Assembly (NCBI RefSeq): GCF_020858115.1
Contig: NZ_JACYMM010000009.1
Coordinates: 81,758-145,757, forward strand
Source: Janthinobacterium sp. FW305-129
GTDB lineage: Bacteria; Pseudomonadota; Gammaproteobacteria; Burkholderiales; Burkholderiaceae_D
Reading direction: 5' to 3'
DNA length: 64,000 bases
The notes beneath the pieces are model-generated. The model was not told the origin of the DNA. It saw only the letters and a list, made by a program, of their open reading frames with translations, and did no database searches. This document shows positions 17,248-26,900 of this stretch, in pieces (the first letter of the stretch is position 1; the number at the start of each line of letters is the position of its first letter). The position numbers and the translations under genes were made by a program.

Positions 17248-18489
17248 CTATACATCGAGTGCCTGGCGGAAATCCTCAAGCAAATCCACCTCATCCTCGA
17301 TCCCGACGGAAACGCGGATCAGCGACTCGGCGATGCCCATGCTGGCGCGCCGCTCGGCGCCCATCTCGTAAAAGATCGTGTGGGCGACGGGAATGACCAG
17401 GGTGCGCGTGTCGCCGAGGTTGCTCGCTGGAATAGCCAGATTCAAACGATTGAGGAAATCGAAGCAATCGATGCCATCCTTCAATTCAAAGCTGAACAGC
17501 GAACCATAGCTGCGGAACAAGTCGCTCGCCAGCGCGTGCTGCGGGTGCGAGGCCAAGCCTGGGTAATGCACGGCGGCAACGCGCGGGTCGGCGGCCAGCA
17601 TGGTGGCCAGCGCCAGGGCGTTCGAGCAGGTGCGGTCCATGCGCAAGGCCATGGTTTCCGCGCCGACCGCGAGATGGTGCGCCGCTTCCGGCCCCAGCGA
17701 GGCGCCGAAGTCGCGCAAGGCCTTGGCGCGGATTTGCGCGATGCCCCACTGCGCGGGCGCCGCCTTCTTGTAATTGTCGAAAATATTCGGATAGCGCGTC
17801 CAGTCGAACACGCCCGTGTCCGTCAAGCTGCCGCCCAGCGCATTGCCGTGGCCGCCAATGGATTTCGTCAAGGCATTGACCACCAGGCCCGCGCCCACGG
17901 CCTTCGGGCGGAACAGATACGGCGTCGTCATGGTGTTGTCGACGATGTACAAAATGCCTTTCTCGCGGCACAAGTCACCGATTTTTTTCAGGTCGGCGAT
18001 CTGCGTGCGCGGATTGGCAATAGTTTCCACAAAAACAATCCGCGTGGCCGGCGTGATGGCGGCCGCCACGTTGGCCACATCTGTCGCATCGACGAACGAC
18101 ACGGCGATGCCCTGCCCCGTCACCGTTTGCCACAGGCTGTTGGTGTTGCCAAACAGAAAGGCCGACGACACCACATGGTCGCCCGCGCGCAGCAAGGATT
18201 GCACCACGGCGCCGATGGCGCCCATACCGGTGGCGAAGCATAAGGTCGCCACACCGTCTTCCATCTTGTTGACCTTGTCTTCCAGCGCGGACACGGTGGG
18301 ATTGCCCTGGCGGCCGTAGCGGAAGCCCGGCTCCTTGCCCTGGAACACGGAAGCGAGTTGGCGCGCGTCGCCGTAGCCGAACGCGACGGAGGTGTGCACG
18401 GGCTTGTGCAGCGAGCCGTGCTCGATGCCCTTGCGGCGGTCGTTATGCAGGATGGTGGTGGTAAAGCCGTAGTTTTTTTTATCGTTCAT
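17248..18489 (-). CDS. Cystathionine gamma-synthase-family PLP enzyme (probable O-succinyl/O-acetylhomoserine sulfhydrylase-like)
   Basis: The 413-residue protein belongs to the Cys/Met-metabolism PLP family. The PLP lysine lies in A-L-T-K-S-I-G-G-H-G-N, the pocket tyrosine in R-Y-G-R-Q-G-N-P-T, and the glycine loop in C-F-A-T-G-M-G-A-I. Members make homocysteine or cystathionine from activated homoserine. In many Burkholderiales metZ (O-succinylhomoserine sulfhydrylase) lies directly after purF, and position agrees. However, the N-terminus (H-N-D-R-R-K-G-I-E-H-G) differs from standard MetZ, so I do not assign the symbol. A gamma-lyase is also possible. Confidence 0.85.
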   Translation of the reverse strand: MNDKKNYGFTTTILHNDRRKGIEHGSLHKPVHTSVAFGYGDARQLASVFQGKEPGFRYGRQGNPTVSALEDKVNKMEDGVATLCFATGMGAIGAVVQSLLRAGDHVVSSAFLFGNTNSLWQTVTGQGIAVSFVDATDVANVAAAITPATRIVFVETIANPRTQIADLKKIGDLCREKGILYIVDNTMTTPYLFRPKAVGAGLVVNALTKSIGGHGNALGGSLTDTGVFDWTRYPNIFDNYKKAAPAQWGIAQIRAKALRDFGASLGPEAAHHLAVGAETMALRMDRTCSNALALATMLAADPRVAAVHYPGLASHPQHALASDLFRSYGSLFSFELKDGIDCFDFLNRLNLAIPASNLGDTRTLVIPVAHTIFYEMGAERRASMGIAESLIRVSVGIEDEVDLLEDFRQALDV

Positions 18490-18500
18490 GATCGCGGAGC

Positions 18501-18525
18501 AAAAAAAGCCCGGCGCTAGCCGGGC
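18501..18525 (-). terminator. Terminator after purF
   Basis: GCCCGGC (18508-18514), a GCTA loop and GCCGGGC (18519-18525) are followed on the minus strand by seven U residues (18507-18501). It lies just after the purF stop and before the PLP-enzyme start. Confidence 0.9.
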
Positions 18526-18532
18526 AAGATAA

Positions 18533-20056
18533 TTACGCTTCTGTCGTTGCCAGGTTCAGGTTCAGCTGGGAACGTGGCGTATCTTCGGGCGCTGCCGCCT
18601 TCGGATGGTGGCGCGCATATTCCAGGCGGTCCAGGTATTCCTGCGACACGTCGCCCGTCACGTAGACGCCGTCGAAACACGACGCCTCGAAGTTGACCAG
18701 GGCCGGGTTGACGTCGGCGATCGCCTGCTTCAGCGCGCCGATATCCTGGTACACCAGGTAATCGGCCGTGATTTCGCGGCACACTTCTTCCGTCGTGCGG
18801 CCGTAAGCGATCAGTTCGTCGCGCGTCGGCATGTCGATGCCGTACACGTTCGGGTAGATCACCGGTGGCGCGGCCGAGGCGAAGATGACCTTCGTCGCGC
18901 CCGCTTCGCGCGCCATCTGCACGATTTCACGGCTGGTGGTGCCGCGCACGATGGAATCGTCGACCAGCAAGACCACTTTATCCTTGAATTCGGATGGAAT
19001 CGCGTTGAGCTTCTGGCGCACGGATTTCTTGCGCGCCGCCTGGCCCGGCATAATAAAAGTGCGGCCGATGTAGCGGTTCTTGATGAAGCCTTCGCGGTAC
19101 TCGATGTTCAGCGCCATGGCCAGCTGGATGGCGGCCGGACGCGACGAGTCGGGAATCGGCATGACCACGTCGATATGTACGCCAGGCAACTCGGCGCGGA
19201 TCTTTTCGGCCAGGTATTCGCCCATTTTCAGGCGCGTGGCATACACGGAGGCACCGTCGATGACGGAGTCGGGACGGGCCAGGTAGACGAATTCGAAGAC
19301 GCACGGGTTCAGGCTCGCGTTGTCCGCGCACTGGCGGCTGTGTAATTGCTTGTCGGCATCGATGAAGACGGCTTCACCGGGACCGATGTCGCGCACGAAG
19401 CGGAAGCCCATGCCTTCCAGGGCCACGGATTCGGAGGCGATCAGGTATTCGGCGCCCTGCTCCGTTTCGTTGATGCCCAGGCACAGCGGACGGATGCCGT
19501 GCGGGTCGCGGAAGGCCAGCAAGCCCACGCCGGCGATTTGCGCCACGGCAGCGTAACCGCCCTTGACGCGGCGGTTCAGCACGGTGACAGCCTTGAAGAT
19601 GGCGTCCGGGTCCAGGTTCAGGCCCGTCGTCGCTTCCTGGATTTCATGCGCCAGCACGTTGAGCAGCACTTCCGAGTCGGAATCGGTATTGATGTGGCGG
19701 CGGTCGTTCTTGAACATTTCCTGCTTCAACTGTTCCCAGTTGGTCAGGTTGCCATTGTGCGCCAGGGTGATGCCGAACGGCGCATTCACATAAAACGGCT
19801 GTGCTTCCTCTTCGCTCGAGGAACCGGCCGTCGGATAGCGGCAGTGACCGATGCCCGAGTTGCCCTGCAGCGAACGCATATTGCGCGTACGGAAGACGTC
19901 ACGCACGAGGCCGTTGGCCTTGTGCATGGAAAACATACTGCTGTGATTGGTCGCAATCCCTGCCGCGTCCTGACCGCGATGTTGCAAGAGCAACAATGCA
20001 TCATAGAGCAATTGATTGACAGGTTGATGGGAAACGACGCCGACGATGCCACACAT
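18533..20056 (-). CDS. purF: Amidophosphoribosyltransferase
   Basis: The 507-residue enzyme commits PRPP to purine synthesis by transferring glutamine-derived ammonia to form phosphoribosylamine. The N-terminal nucleophile Cys2 follows Met (M-C-G-I-V-G-V), as in the Ntn glutaminase family. The C-terminal phosphoribosyltransferase domain has the PRPP loop V-L-L-V-D-D-S-I-V-R-G-T-T near residue 365. It lies 39 bases after cvpA, in the same order as the E. coli cvpA-purF operon. Confidence 0.98.
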   Translation of the reverse strand: MCGIVGVVSHQPVNQLLYDALLLLQHRGQDAAGIATNHSSMFSMHKANGLVRDVFRTRNMRSLQGNSGIGHCRYPTAGSSSEEEAQPFYVNAPFGITLAHNGNLTNWEQLKQEMFKNDRRHINTDSDSEVLLNVLAHEIQEATTGLNLDPDAIFKAVTVLNRRVKGGYAAVAQIAGVGLLAFRDPHGIRPLCLGINETEQGAEYLIASESVALEGMGFRFVRDIGPGEAVFIDADKQLHSRQCADNASLNPCVFEFVYLARPDSVIDGASVYATRLKMGEYLAEKIRAELPGVHIDVVMPIPDSSRPAAIQLAMALNIEYREGFIKNRYIGRTFIMPGQAARKKSVRQKLNAIPSEFKDKVVLLVDDSIVRGTTSREIVQMAREAGATKVIFASAAPPVIYPNVYGIDMPTRDELIAYGRTTEEVCREITADYLVYQDIGALKQAIADVNPALVNFEASCFDGVYVTGDVSQEYLDRLEYARHHPKAAAPEDTPRSQLNLNLATTEA

Positions 20057-20095
20057 GGTGTGCTCCTAAACTGTGCTACTGATTTTAAAAAAAAT

Positions 20096-20584
20096 TCAAA
20101 ATTTCACATGCTGCGCGTAAGCGGCAGGCAGATAAGGCTTGATGGCGCGCGCGCCCTGCTCCGCGTAAGGGCTGAGCAGCGCGTTTTTCCAGAATGGCTG
20201 CTGCGGTATGGATGTCATGCCGCACAAGATGACGGCGGTCAGCACGATCACAAGACCCCGCGCCAGGCCGAACAGGCTGCCCAGGGTGCGGTCGGCCAGA
20301 CTCAGGCCCGTCACCTTGACGAGCGCGTCGACCGTCATGGACAGCAATCCCATCAAAATGCGCACGCCGATGAACAGCACGACGAAAGCCAGCAACAAAC
20401 GGATGGCTTCGCCCGGCACGGCTTCCGGCAAGAATTTTGTCAGGGTCGCGCCATAGGCGTTGGCAATGACGAAAGCCACGATCCAGCTGACCAGGGACAG
20501 TATTTCCTTGACCAGGCCACGCATCATGCTGATCAGTACGGAGGTCACCAGCACGAACAGCACCAGGTAATCGAAAATCGTCAC
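20096..20584 (-). CDS. cvpA: CvpA family inner-membrane protein
   Basis: The 162-residue protein has four predicted membrane helices and the CvpA opening M-T-I-F-D-Y-L-V-L with the conserved R-G-L-V-K-E segment and the R-T-L-G-S-L-F-G-L-A-R-G motif. The family was found through colicin V production and is linked to envelope integrity; its molecular role is not settled. Position before purF and after the SPOR gene matches E. coli dedD-cvpA-purF. Confidence 0.94.
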   Translation of the reverse strand: MTIFDYLVLFVLVTSVLISMMRGLVKEILSLVSWIVAFVIANAYGATLTKFLPEAVPGEAIRLLLAFVVLFIGVRILMGLLSMTVDALVKVTGLSLADRTLGSLFGLARGLVIVLTAVILCGMTSIPQQPFWKNALLSPYAEQGARAIKPYLPAAYAQHVKF

Positions 20585-20604
20585 GCGCGTTCAGCCTTGC
20601 AACA

Positions 20605-21573
20605 TCACGCCGGCACCAGCGAGCCGCCCAGGCCCAGCTTTTGCAGCTTGGCGCGCGTCTTTTCCGCGTCTTCGCGGCTGCCGAACGGCCCCACGCGCAC
20701 GCGGATGCGTTCGCCTGCCGGGCTGGAGACTTTCTGCGTGTACGACTTGATGCCCGCTTCGCGCAGCTTGTCCTGCAATTCGTCGACCTTGTCCTGCGTC
20801 GCCAGCGCCGCCACCTGCACCACGAACTTGCCGCTGCCGGCGTCGTGTGGCTTGTCTTGCGCTTTCTCTTGCGGCTTGCCTTCCAGAATCGCCAGCGCGC
20901 GCGCGGCATCGTCGGCCGATTGCGCCGGCTTGGCAGGCTTGGTCTCGGGCTTGGCTTCCGGTTTTACCTCATGCTTGGGCTCCGGTTTCGCTTCAGGCTT
21001 GGGTTCGTGCTTCGGTTCCGGCTTGGGCTCGTGTTTCGGTTCCGGCTTCGGCTCCACCTTGACCGGTTTCGGTTCGGGCTTTGGTTCCACGTAGGCCGGC
21101 TTGACGGTAGCTGGCTGGACGGCGGCCAGCACGGGGGCCGGGGCTGGCGCGGGCTTGGCCGCAGGCGGCAGCGGCGCGTCGACGATTTCCTCGGACTGGT
21201 CCAGGCCATTCGCGGCAGCCTGGGCCGGAACGGCAGGCACGGGCGCCGGTGCCGGCGCAGCCTTTTCCTTCGATGGAATGTCGATGGCGATATCGTTGAA
21301 CGGCGCTTTCGGCTCGGAATCGAGCAGCATCGGCAAGCCGACAGCCACACCCAGGGCCAGGGCAATGGCCCCGACCAGGCGGCGGCGTGCGCGCTTTTTT
21401 TCAGGCAAGACCGGATCCGGCGCTTCCTTGCCGCCACGGCGCGATCCGCCGCCACCGGAGGTGTTGGCGGCGCGCTTGCGGGTCGGCGACTGCGCTTCGC
21501 CAGGGACATAAAAGCCGCTGTCTTCGCCAGAGGATTCTTGCTTGTTTTTAAACAGTTTCGAGAACAAGCCCAT
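20605..21573 (-). CDS. SPOR-domain cell-division protein (DedD-like)
   Basis: The 322-residue bitopic protein has a basic cytosolic N-terminus (about 1-65), one membrane segment (about 66-82), a long periplasmic linker, and a C-terminal SPOR domain (about 247-322). SPOR domains bind denuded septal glycan. The linker includes a run of E-P-K-P-like repeats (about 150-220; bases 20920-21100), probably an extended spacer. Length and order (before cvpA, after folC) agree with DedD. Overlap with neighbours is absent, spacing about 20 bases. Confidence 0.9.
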   Translation of the reverse strand: MGLFSKLFKNKQESSGEDSGFYVPGEAQSPTRKRAANTSGGGGSRRGGKEAPDPVLPEKKRARRRLVGAIALALGVAVGLPMLLDSEPKAPFNDIAIDIPSKEKAAPAPAPVPAVPAQAAANGLDQSEEIVDAPLPPAAKPAPAPAPVLAAVQPATVKPAYVEPKPEPKPVKVEPKPEPKHEPKPEPKHEPKPEAKPEPKHEVKPEAKPETKPAKPAQSADDAARALAILEGKPQEKAQDKPHDAGSGKFVVQVAALATQDKVDELQDKLREAGIKSYTQKVSSPAGERIRVRVGPFGSREDAEKTRAKLQKLGLGGSLVPA

Positions 21574-21597
21574 GCGTGATTTTCAGTCGAGTGCGTT

Positions 21598-22896
21598 TCA
21601 GTGAAGTGAGGATTTTCGGGCCTTCATCACGCCGGCAACGGTGAGGAAAGAACCAAAGACCACAATTCTATCATTCTCACCGGCCCGGCTCATTGCATTT
21701 GCAAAAGCTTGTGCCGGATCATCGAAAATAGACACAGTATGCTCGCTGCTGTCGGGTTTATCTTCCAACATGATCTGCACCTTGGCGGCCAGTTCGGAAG
21801 CCGTGGCCGCGCGCGGCGAAGGCAGGCCCGTCAGACACCAGTGGTCGACGTGCTCGCTCATCGCGGCCAGCACGCCATCGATATCCTTGTCCTGCATGGA
21901 ACCGAACACGGCGTAGGTGTACGGGTGGAAACCCATATTGCCCAGGTTCTGGTTCAGGGCCGAGGCCGCGTGGGGATTATGCGCTACATCAAGGATCACG
22001 CTGGGGCGGCCAGGCAAGACCTGGAAACGGCCCGGCAATTCCACCGTCACCAGGCCCGTGCGCACTTCCTGCGCGCCCACGGGCAGTTTCAGCTTCAGCA
22101 CTTCCAGCGCGGCCAGCACGGCCGTCGCATTGAGGATCTGGTTGGCGCCGCGCAAGCTCGGGTAGGCCAGCGAATTGCGGCGCTGCTCGCGCCCGCCGTA
22201 GTTCCACTGCTGCTTGTCACCCGAATAGTTGAAATCGCGGCCCATCAGCCACAGGTCGGCACCGATGGCCTCGGCATGGTCGATCAAGGATTGCGGCGGC
22301 ACGGGGTCGCTGCAGATGGCCGCCTTGCCCGGACGGAAGATGCCGGCCTTTTCAAAGCCGATCGCTTCGCGCGTATCGCCCAGGTAATCCGTGTGGTCGA
22401 TGTCGACGCTGGTGACGATGGCCACGTCCGCGTCGATCACGTTGACGGCATCGAGGCGCCCGCCCAGGCCCACTTCGAGAATGGCCACATCGAGCTTGGC
22501 TTGCGACAACAGATGCAGGATGGCCAGGGTAGTGAATTCGAAATACGTGAGCGGCGTATCGCCGCGCACGGCTTCGACGGCCTGGAAGCTGGCGACGAGC
22601 TGCTCGTCGCTGGCCATCTCGCCCAGCACGCGCGCGCGCTCGTTAAAATCGAGGAAATGCGGCTTGATGTACAAGCCCACTTTGTAGCCAGCACGCAACA
22701 GCACGGATTCCAGCATGGCGCAGGTGGAACCCTTGCCATTCGTGCCCGCCACCATGATCACGGGGCAGGTAAAAGCGAGCTGCATGCGCGCCTTGACGGC
22801 TTGCACGCGATCCAGGCCCATGTTGATCTGGGTTTCCGAATGGCGGGTTTCCAGCAGGGCGAGCCAGTCCGGCAAGGTGGTGGGGAGGTTTTGCAT
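21598..22896 (-). CDS. folC: Bifunctional dihydrofolate synthase / folylpolyglutamate synthase
   Basis: The 432-residue Mur-ligase-like enzyme adds glutamate to dihydropteroate and to folates using ATP. The ATP loop V-A-G-T-N-G-K-G-S-T lies near residue 47, and the family motifs Y-F-E-F-T-T-L-A and L-D-V-A-H-N-P-H-A are present. It lies between accD and the SPOR gene as in many proteobacteria. The 100-base gap to accD holds no clear terminator. Confidence 0.97.
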   Translation of the reverse strand: MQNLPTTLPDWLALLETRHSETQINMGLDRVQAVKARMQLAFTCPVIMVAGTNGKGSTCAMLESVLLRAGYKVGLYIKPHFLDFNERARVLGEMASDEQLVASFQAVEAVRGDTPLTYFEFTTLAILHLLSQAKLDVAILEVGLGGRLDAVNVIDADVAIVTSVDIDHTDYLGDTREAIGFEKAGIFRPGKAAICSDPVPPQSLIDHAEAIGADLWLMGRDFNYSGDKQQWNYGGREQRRNSLAYPSLRGANQILNATAVLAALEVLKLKLPVGAQEVRTGLVTVELPGRFQVLPGRPSVILDVAHNPHAASALNQNLGNMGFHPYTYAVFGSMQDKDIDGVLAAMSEHVDHWCLTGLPSPRAATASELAAKVQIMLEDKPDSSEHTVSIFDDPAQAFANAMSRAGENDRIVVFGSFLTVAGVMKARKSSLH

Positions 22897-22997
22897 GGGA
22901 GACTTCTTGATGAGGAGACAGTGCGCAAGGCGCGCAAACGGTGTGGCGTGGCAACCGGGCGGGTCCGCAGGACACCGCCCGGCCTGTTACTTTGACA

Positions 22998-23870
22998 TTA
23001 AGCCAAGACTTCGACAGCCTGGTTTTGCAACAAGGCCAGCAGACGGGCGATTTCTTCGCGCATCTTGCGGCGGTCGACGATCATGTCGACGGCGCCCTTG
23101 GTGACGAGGAACTCGGCGCGCTGGAAGCCTTCCGGCAGTTTTTCGCGCACGGTGTTTTCAATCACGCGCGGGCCGGCAAAGCCGATCAGCGCTTTCGGCT
23201 CGGCGATGACCACGTCGCCCATGAAGGCGAACGAAGCGGACACGCCGCCCATGGTCGGGTCGGTCAGCACGCTGATGAATGGCAATTTCTTTTCCGACAA
23301 CTTGGTCAGCATGGCCGTGGTCTTGGCCATCTGCATCAGCGACAGCAAGCCTTCCTGCATGCGCGCGCCACCGGTGGCGGTGATGCAAATGAACGGCACT
23401 TTCTGTTCCAGCGCGATCTGCGCGCCGCGCACGAAGCGCTCGCCGACCACGGAACCCATGGAGCCGCCCATGAATTCGAATTCGAAGCACGCCACGACCA
23501 CCGGCAAGCTCATGATGGCGCCGCCCATGACGACCATCGCATCCGTCTCGCCCGTCGCTTCCATGGCCGATTTCAGGCGGTCCGGGTATTTCTTGCTATC
23601 CTTGAATTTCAAGGTATCGACGGGCAGGATTTCCTGGCCGATTTCATAGCGGCCGCCCGCGTCGAGCAGGCTGTCGAGGCGTTCACGGGCGCGGATGCGC
23701 ATGTGGTGGTCGCATTTCGGGCACACGTGCAAATTCGATTCCAGGTCCGTACGGTACAGCACGGCTTCGCACGACGGGCACTTGACCCACAGGCCTTCCG
23801 GCATGGTCTTGCGCGCGGCGGCGTCCGAACGCTGTATGCGCGGTGGCAGCAGTTTTTCCAACCAACTCAT
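22998..23870 (-). CDS. accD: Acetyl-CoA carboxylase carboxyltransferase subunit beta
   Basis: The 290-residue subunit has the AccD zinc ribbon with Cys31, Cys34, Cys50 and Cys53, followed by a crotonase-like carboxyltransferase fold with the G-G-A-R-M-Q-E-G motif. With AccA it transfers carboxyl from biotin to acetyl-CoA for fatty-acid synthesis. AAGGAG precedes the ATG. In E. coli free AccD binds its own mRNA; whether this one does is unknown. Confidence 0.98.
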   Translation of the reverse strand: MSWLEKLLPPRIQRSDAAARKTMPEGLWVKCPSCEAVLYRTDLESNLHVCPKCDHHMRIRARERLDSLLDAGGRYEIGQEILPVDTLKFKDSKKYPDRLKSAMEATGETDAMVVMGGAIMSLPVVVACFEFEFMGGSMGSVVGERFVRGAQIALEQKVPFICITATGGARMQEGLLSLMQMAKTTAMLTKLSEKKLPFISVLTDPTMGGVSASFAFMGDVVIAEPKALIGFAGPRVIENTVREKLPEGFQRAEFLVTKGAVDMIVDRRKMREEIARLLALLQNQAVEVLA

Positions 23871-23958
23871 ATTTTCTCCTTGGGCCCTTGTTGGGGTAGC
23901 GTCGGTGGACGCCCCCGGCAGACGGTCAACGGCGGCGCCCCGCAGGACGCCGCCAAAA

Positions 23959-23986
23959 ATTTTATCTATTGCACAATAACAGGCAA
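23959..23986 (-). promoter_or_regulatory. Candidate accD promoter
   Basis: On the minus strand TTGCCT (23986-23981) and TAAAAT (23964-23959) are spaced 16 bases. Transcription would start near 23952, leaving a leader of about 80 bases that contains a G+C hairpin (GGCGGCG at 23931-23937 with CGCCGCC at 23948-23954). Confidence 0.4.
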
Positions 23987-24067
23987 ATCAGTGGCCGAAG
24001 TGTAGCCGTTTATCGCCGGGCTGTCGAACTTTGCCGCCAACGCATCTTGCGCAAACGACAAGCTTGC

Positions 24068-24865
24068 TCAGGCGTCCAGTGCGGCGCGGATGCCTGCCGT
24101 AAAGCTGCGCACGGCGTCCACGGCGCCCCCTGCCGGGGCATTTTCAATTTCCTGGATGATGCGGCTGCCAATCACGACGGCATCGGCCACATTGGCAACG
24201 GCCTTGGCCGTAGCGCCATCGCGGATGCCGAAACCCACGCCGATGGGTAATTTTACATGCTGGCGGATGGCCGCGAGGCGCTCGGCCACCTGTTCCGTAT
24301 CAATGTTACCGGCGCCCGTGACGCCTTTCAGCGACACATAATAGCTGAAGCCGCCGCCAACCTTGGCCACTTGCGCGATGCGCTCTTCCGTCGAGGTGGG
24401 CGCCAGCAGGAAAATCAGGTCGAGGCCCGCCGCCCGCATGGCGGCCGCGAATTCCTCGCACTCTTCGGGCGGATAGTCGACGACGATGGCGCCATCGGCG
24501 CCGGCAGCTTGTGCTGCATCAATAAACGCGGCGCTGCCAATGCGCTCGATGGGGTTCGCATAGCCCATCAGCACCACGGGCGTCGTCTGGTTCGTTTCAC
24601 GGAACTGGCGCACATAGCCGAATACGTCGTGGATGCCGACATTGAATGCCAGGGCCCGCTCGCAGGCGCGCTGGATCACGGGACCTTCGGCCATGGGGTC
24701 GGAAAACGGCACGCCCAGCTCCAGGATGTCGGCACCGCCCTCGACGAGCGCGTGCATCAGCGGCACGGTGGCGTCAGGGCCGGGGTCGCCGGCGGTGATG
24801 AAGGTGACCAGGGCGGTCTTGTTGTTGGATTTTAAGTTGGCAAAGGTGGTGGCGATACGGGACAT
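24068..24865 (-). CDS. trpA: Tryptophan synthase alpha chain
   Basis: The 265-residue TIM-barrel lyase splits indole-glycerol phosphate and passes indole to TrpB. The catalytic Glu and Asp lie in [16 protein letters not shown] (about residues 46-61). The phosphate-binding loops G-V-G-F-G-I and G-S-R-I are present. It is 86 bases downstream of trpB, with a REP-like palindrome between. Confidence 0.98.
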   Translation of the reverse strand: MSRIATTFANLKSNNKTALVTFITAGDPGPDATVPLMHALVEGGADILELGVPFSDPMAEGPVIQRACERALAFNVGIHDVFGYVRQFRETNQTTPVVLMGYANPIERIGSAAFIDAAQAAGADGAIVVDYPPEECEEFAAAMRAAGLDLIFLLAPTSTEERIAQVAKVGGGFSYYVSLKGVTGAGNIDTEQVAERLAAIRQHVKLPIGVGFGIRDGATAKAVANVADAVVIGSRIIQEIENAPAGGAVDAVRSFTAGIRAALDA

Positions 24866-24892
24866 GGGGAGCTTTCTTTATCGGTGGAGGAT

Positions 24893-24922
24893 GTCGGATT
24901 ACGCGCTTGCGCGCTAATCCGA
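24893..24922. repeat. REP-like palindrome between trpB and trpA
   Basis: GTCGGATTA at 24893-24901 is mirrored by TAATCCGAC at 24914-24922, with a GCGC-rich centre around 24902-24913 that carries a one-base mismatch. Length, G+C core and position between two genes of one operon are those of a repetitive extragenic palindrome. I see no second copy in this window. Confidence 0.6.
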
Positions 24923-24951
24923 CCTACGCGTTATTGAGAATTGACAGTTGT

Positions 24952-26202
24952 TTAACTGAAATTCAATCCCATGCGCTCCGCCACGGTATGCATGTCCTTG
25001 TCGCCACGGCCCGACAGGTTGGCTAGCACGATCTGGTCTTTCGGCAAGGTAGCCGCCAGCTTGGCCGCGTAGGCCAGCGCGTGCGACGACTCCAGGGCCG
25101 GAATGATGCCTTCGATATGGCAGCAGTCGTGGAAAGCCTGCAGCGCCTCGTCATCCGTGATCGACACGTATTGCGCGCGGCCCGAATCTTTCAGCCAGGC
25201 ATGTTCCGGACCGACGCCCGGGTAGTCGAGGCCGGCCGAGACGGAATGCGTCTCGATGATCTGGCCGTTTTCATCCTGCAGCAGATAGGTGCGGTTGCCG
25301 TGCAGCACGCCCGGAAAACCGGCCGTCAGCGACGCCGAATGCTTGCCCGTATCGAGTCCTTCGCCGGCCGCTTCCACGCCGATCAGTTTGACGTCTTTCT
25401 GGTCGATGTACGGGTAAAAGATGCCCATGGCGTTCGAGCCGCCGCCGATGCAGGCCAGCACGTAGTCGGGCTGGCGGCCCGTCATTTCCGGCATCTGCAC
25501 CAGGCATTCCTCGCCGATCACGGACTGGAAATCGCGCACCATCATCGGGTAAGGATGGGGACCGGCCACGGTGCCGATGATATAAAAGGTGTTTTCGATG
25601 TTGGTGACCCAGTCGCGCATGGCTTCGTTCAGCGCGTCCTTGAGGGTCTTCGAGCCCGATTCGACGGGCACGACGGTCGCGCCCAGCAATTTCATGCGGT
25701 ACACGTTCTGCGCCTGGCGCTTGACGTCTTCGCTGCCCATGTAGACCACGCATTCGAGGCCGAAGCGGGCACAGATGGTGGCCGTGGCCACGCCGTGCTG
25801 GCCGGCGCCCGTCTCGGCGATGATGCGCGGCTTGCCCATGCGCTTGGCCAGCAGGGCCTGGCCGATCACGTTGTTGATCTTGTGCGCGCCCGTGTGGTTC
25901 AGGTCTTCGCGCTTGAAGTAGATTTGCGCGCCGCCGGCCATCTGGGACCAGCGCTTGGCGTGGTAGATGGGCGACGGGCGGCCGACGAAGTGTTTCAGCT
26001 CGTAGCGGAATTCTTCGAGGAATTCCGGATCGACGCTGTAGCGCGCGTAGGCGTCCTTCAGCTCGGCCAGCGCGTGCGTGAGCGTTTCGGCAACGAAAGA
26101 GCCGCCGTACGGGCCAAAGTGGCCGCGCAGGTCGGGAAACGGGTAATCGGTGGCGTGGAACAATGCGGCGGCTGCGCCGGGCGAGTTGGTGTGGTCATTC
26201 AT
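24952..26202 (-). CDS. trpB: Tryptophan synthase beta chain
   Basis: From the ATG at 26202 (AGAGGA eight bases upstream) the protein is 416 residues; the open frame continues upstream without a better start. PLP lysine is in H-K-I-N-N-V, the substrate loop is E-T-G-A-G-Q-H-G, and the phosphate-binding loop is G-G-G-S-N-A. It condenses indole with serine. The first eight bases overlap the trpF end, so translation is likely coupled. Confidence 0.98.
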   Translation of the reverse strand: MNDHTNSPGAAAALFHATDYPFPDLRGHFGPYGGSFVAETLTHALAELKDAYARYSVDPEFLEEFRYELKHFVGRPSPIYHAKRWSQMAGGAQIYFKREDLNHTGAHKINNVIGQALLAKRMGKPRIIAETGAGQHGVATATICARFGLECVVYMGSEDVKRQAQNVYRMKLLGATVVPVESGSKTLKDALNEAMRDWVTNIENTFYIIGTVAGPHPYPMMVRDFQSVIGEECLVQMPEMTGRQPDYVLACIGGGSNAMGIFYPYIDQKDVKLIGVEAAGEGLDTGKHSASLTAGFPGVLHGNRTYLLQDENGQIIETHSVSAGLDYPGVGPEHAWLKDSGRAQYVSITDDEALQAFHDCCHIEGIIPALESSHALAYAAKLAATLPKDQIVLANLSGRGDKDMHTVAERMGLNFS

Positions 26203-26878
26203 GGTGGTTTCCTCTGGCAATGATGGCATCGGCATCCCCCACCGCGGCGATGAACGCGCGGACTCGGGATGCGTCCTTGATGCCCTTGGACGCTTCGACA
26301 CCACTGCTGATGTCGACGGCGTAAGGGCGCACGCGCACCACTGCGTCAGTCGCGTTTTGTACGCTCAAGCCACCACTTAAAACGACCCGAGGCGCGAGTT
26401 CTTCTGGAATGAGGGACCAATCGAATACCTTTCCTGCACCGCCATACGCATCCACATAGGTATCGAGCAAGAGGCTCGAGAACAAGGGACTGGCGGCGCG
26501 ATAGCGCTGTTCGTATTCTAGCAAATCTTCAAAGCTGGTGTCGGGTTTGACGCGGAACACTTGCGTAAACGGCGTCTGCACGGCGCCAGCGAGCGCGGCG
26601 CTGTGTTCGGGCGTCTCGTCGCCGTGAAATTGCAGCAGAGATAAAGGCGCCACGGCCCTGGTGGCCCGCACCTCGTCCACCGTGGCGTTGACGAACAGGC
26701 CCACCGCCGTCACGTACGGGGGCATGGCGGCGATCAGGCTGGCGGCCTGCCCGGGCGTGACGTAACGGGGGCTTTTCGGATAAAACACGAAGCCGATGGC
26801 GTCGGCGCCCGCCGCCACGACAGTCTGGATGTCTTCGGCGCGGGTCAGGCCGCAGATCTTGATGCGTGTGCGTGGCAT
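26195..26878 (-). CDS. trpF: Phosphoribosylanthranilate isomerase
   Basis: The 227-residue TIM-barrel protein starts [12 protein letters not shown] and carries catalytic Cys in K-I-C-G-L-T and Asp in L-L-D-T-Y, plus the phosphate-binding L-S-G-G-L. The ATG at 26878 has AAAGGA five bases upstream; the ATG at 26884 touches that site. It overlaps trpB by eight bases. Gene order trpF-trpB-trpA is the usual Burkholderiales arrangement. Confidence 0.97.
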   Translation of the reverse strand: MPRTRIKICGLTRAEDIQTVVAAGADAIGFVFYPKSPRYVTPGQAASLIAAMPPYVTAVGLFVNATVDEVRATRAVAPLSLLQFHGDETPEHSAALAGAVQTPFTQVFRVKPDTSFEDLLEYEQRYRAASPLFSSLLLDTYVDAYGGAGKVFDWSLIPEELAPRVVLSGGLSVQNATDAVVRVRPYAVDISSGVEASKGIKDASRVRAFIAAVGDADAIIARGNHHE

Positions 26879-26900
26879 GTTCATCCTTTATTGATGCAGA

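Noticed and set aside
20920-21100. Repetitive block that might be a CRISPR or satellite array
   Set aside because: It is the in-frame Glu-Pro-Lys-rich linker of the SPOR protein, with imperfect short units and no spacers.
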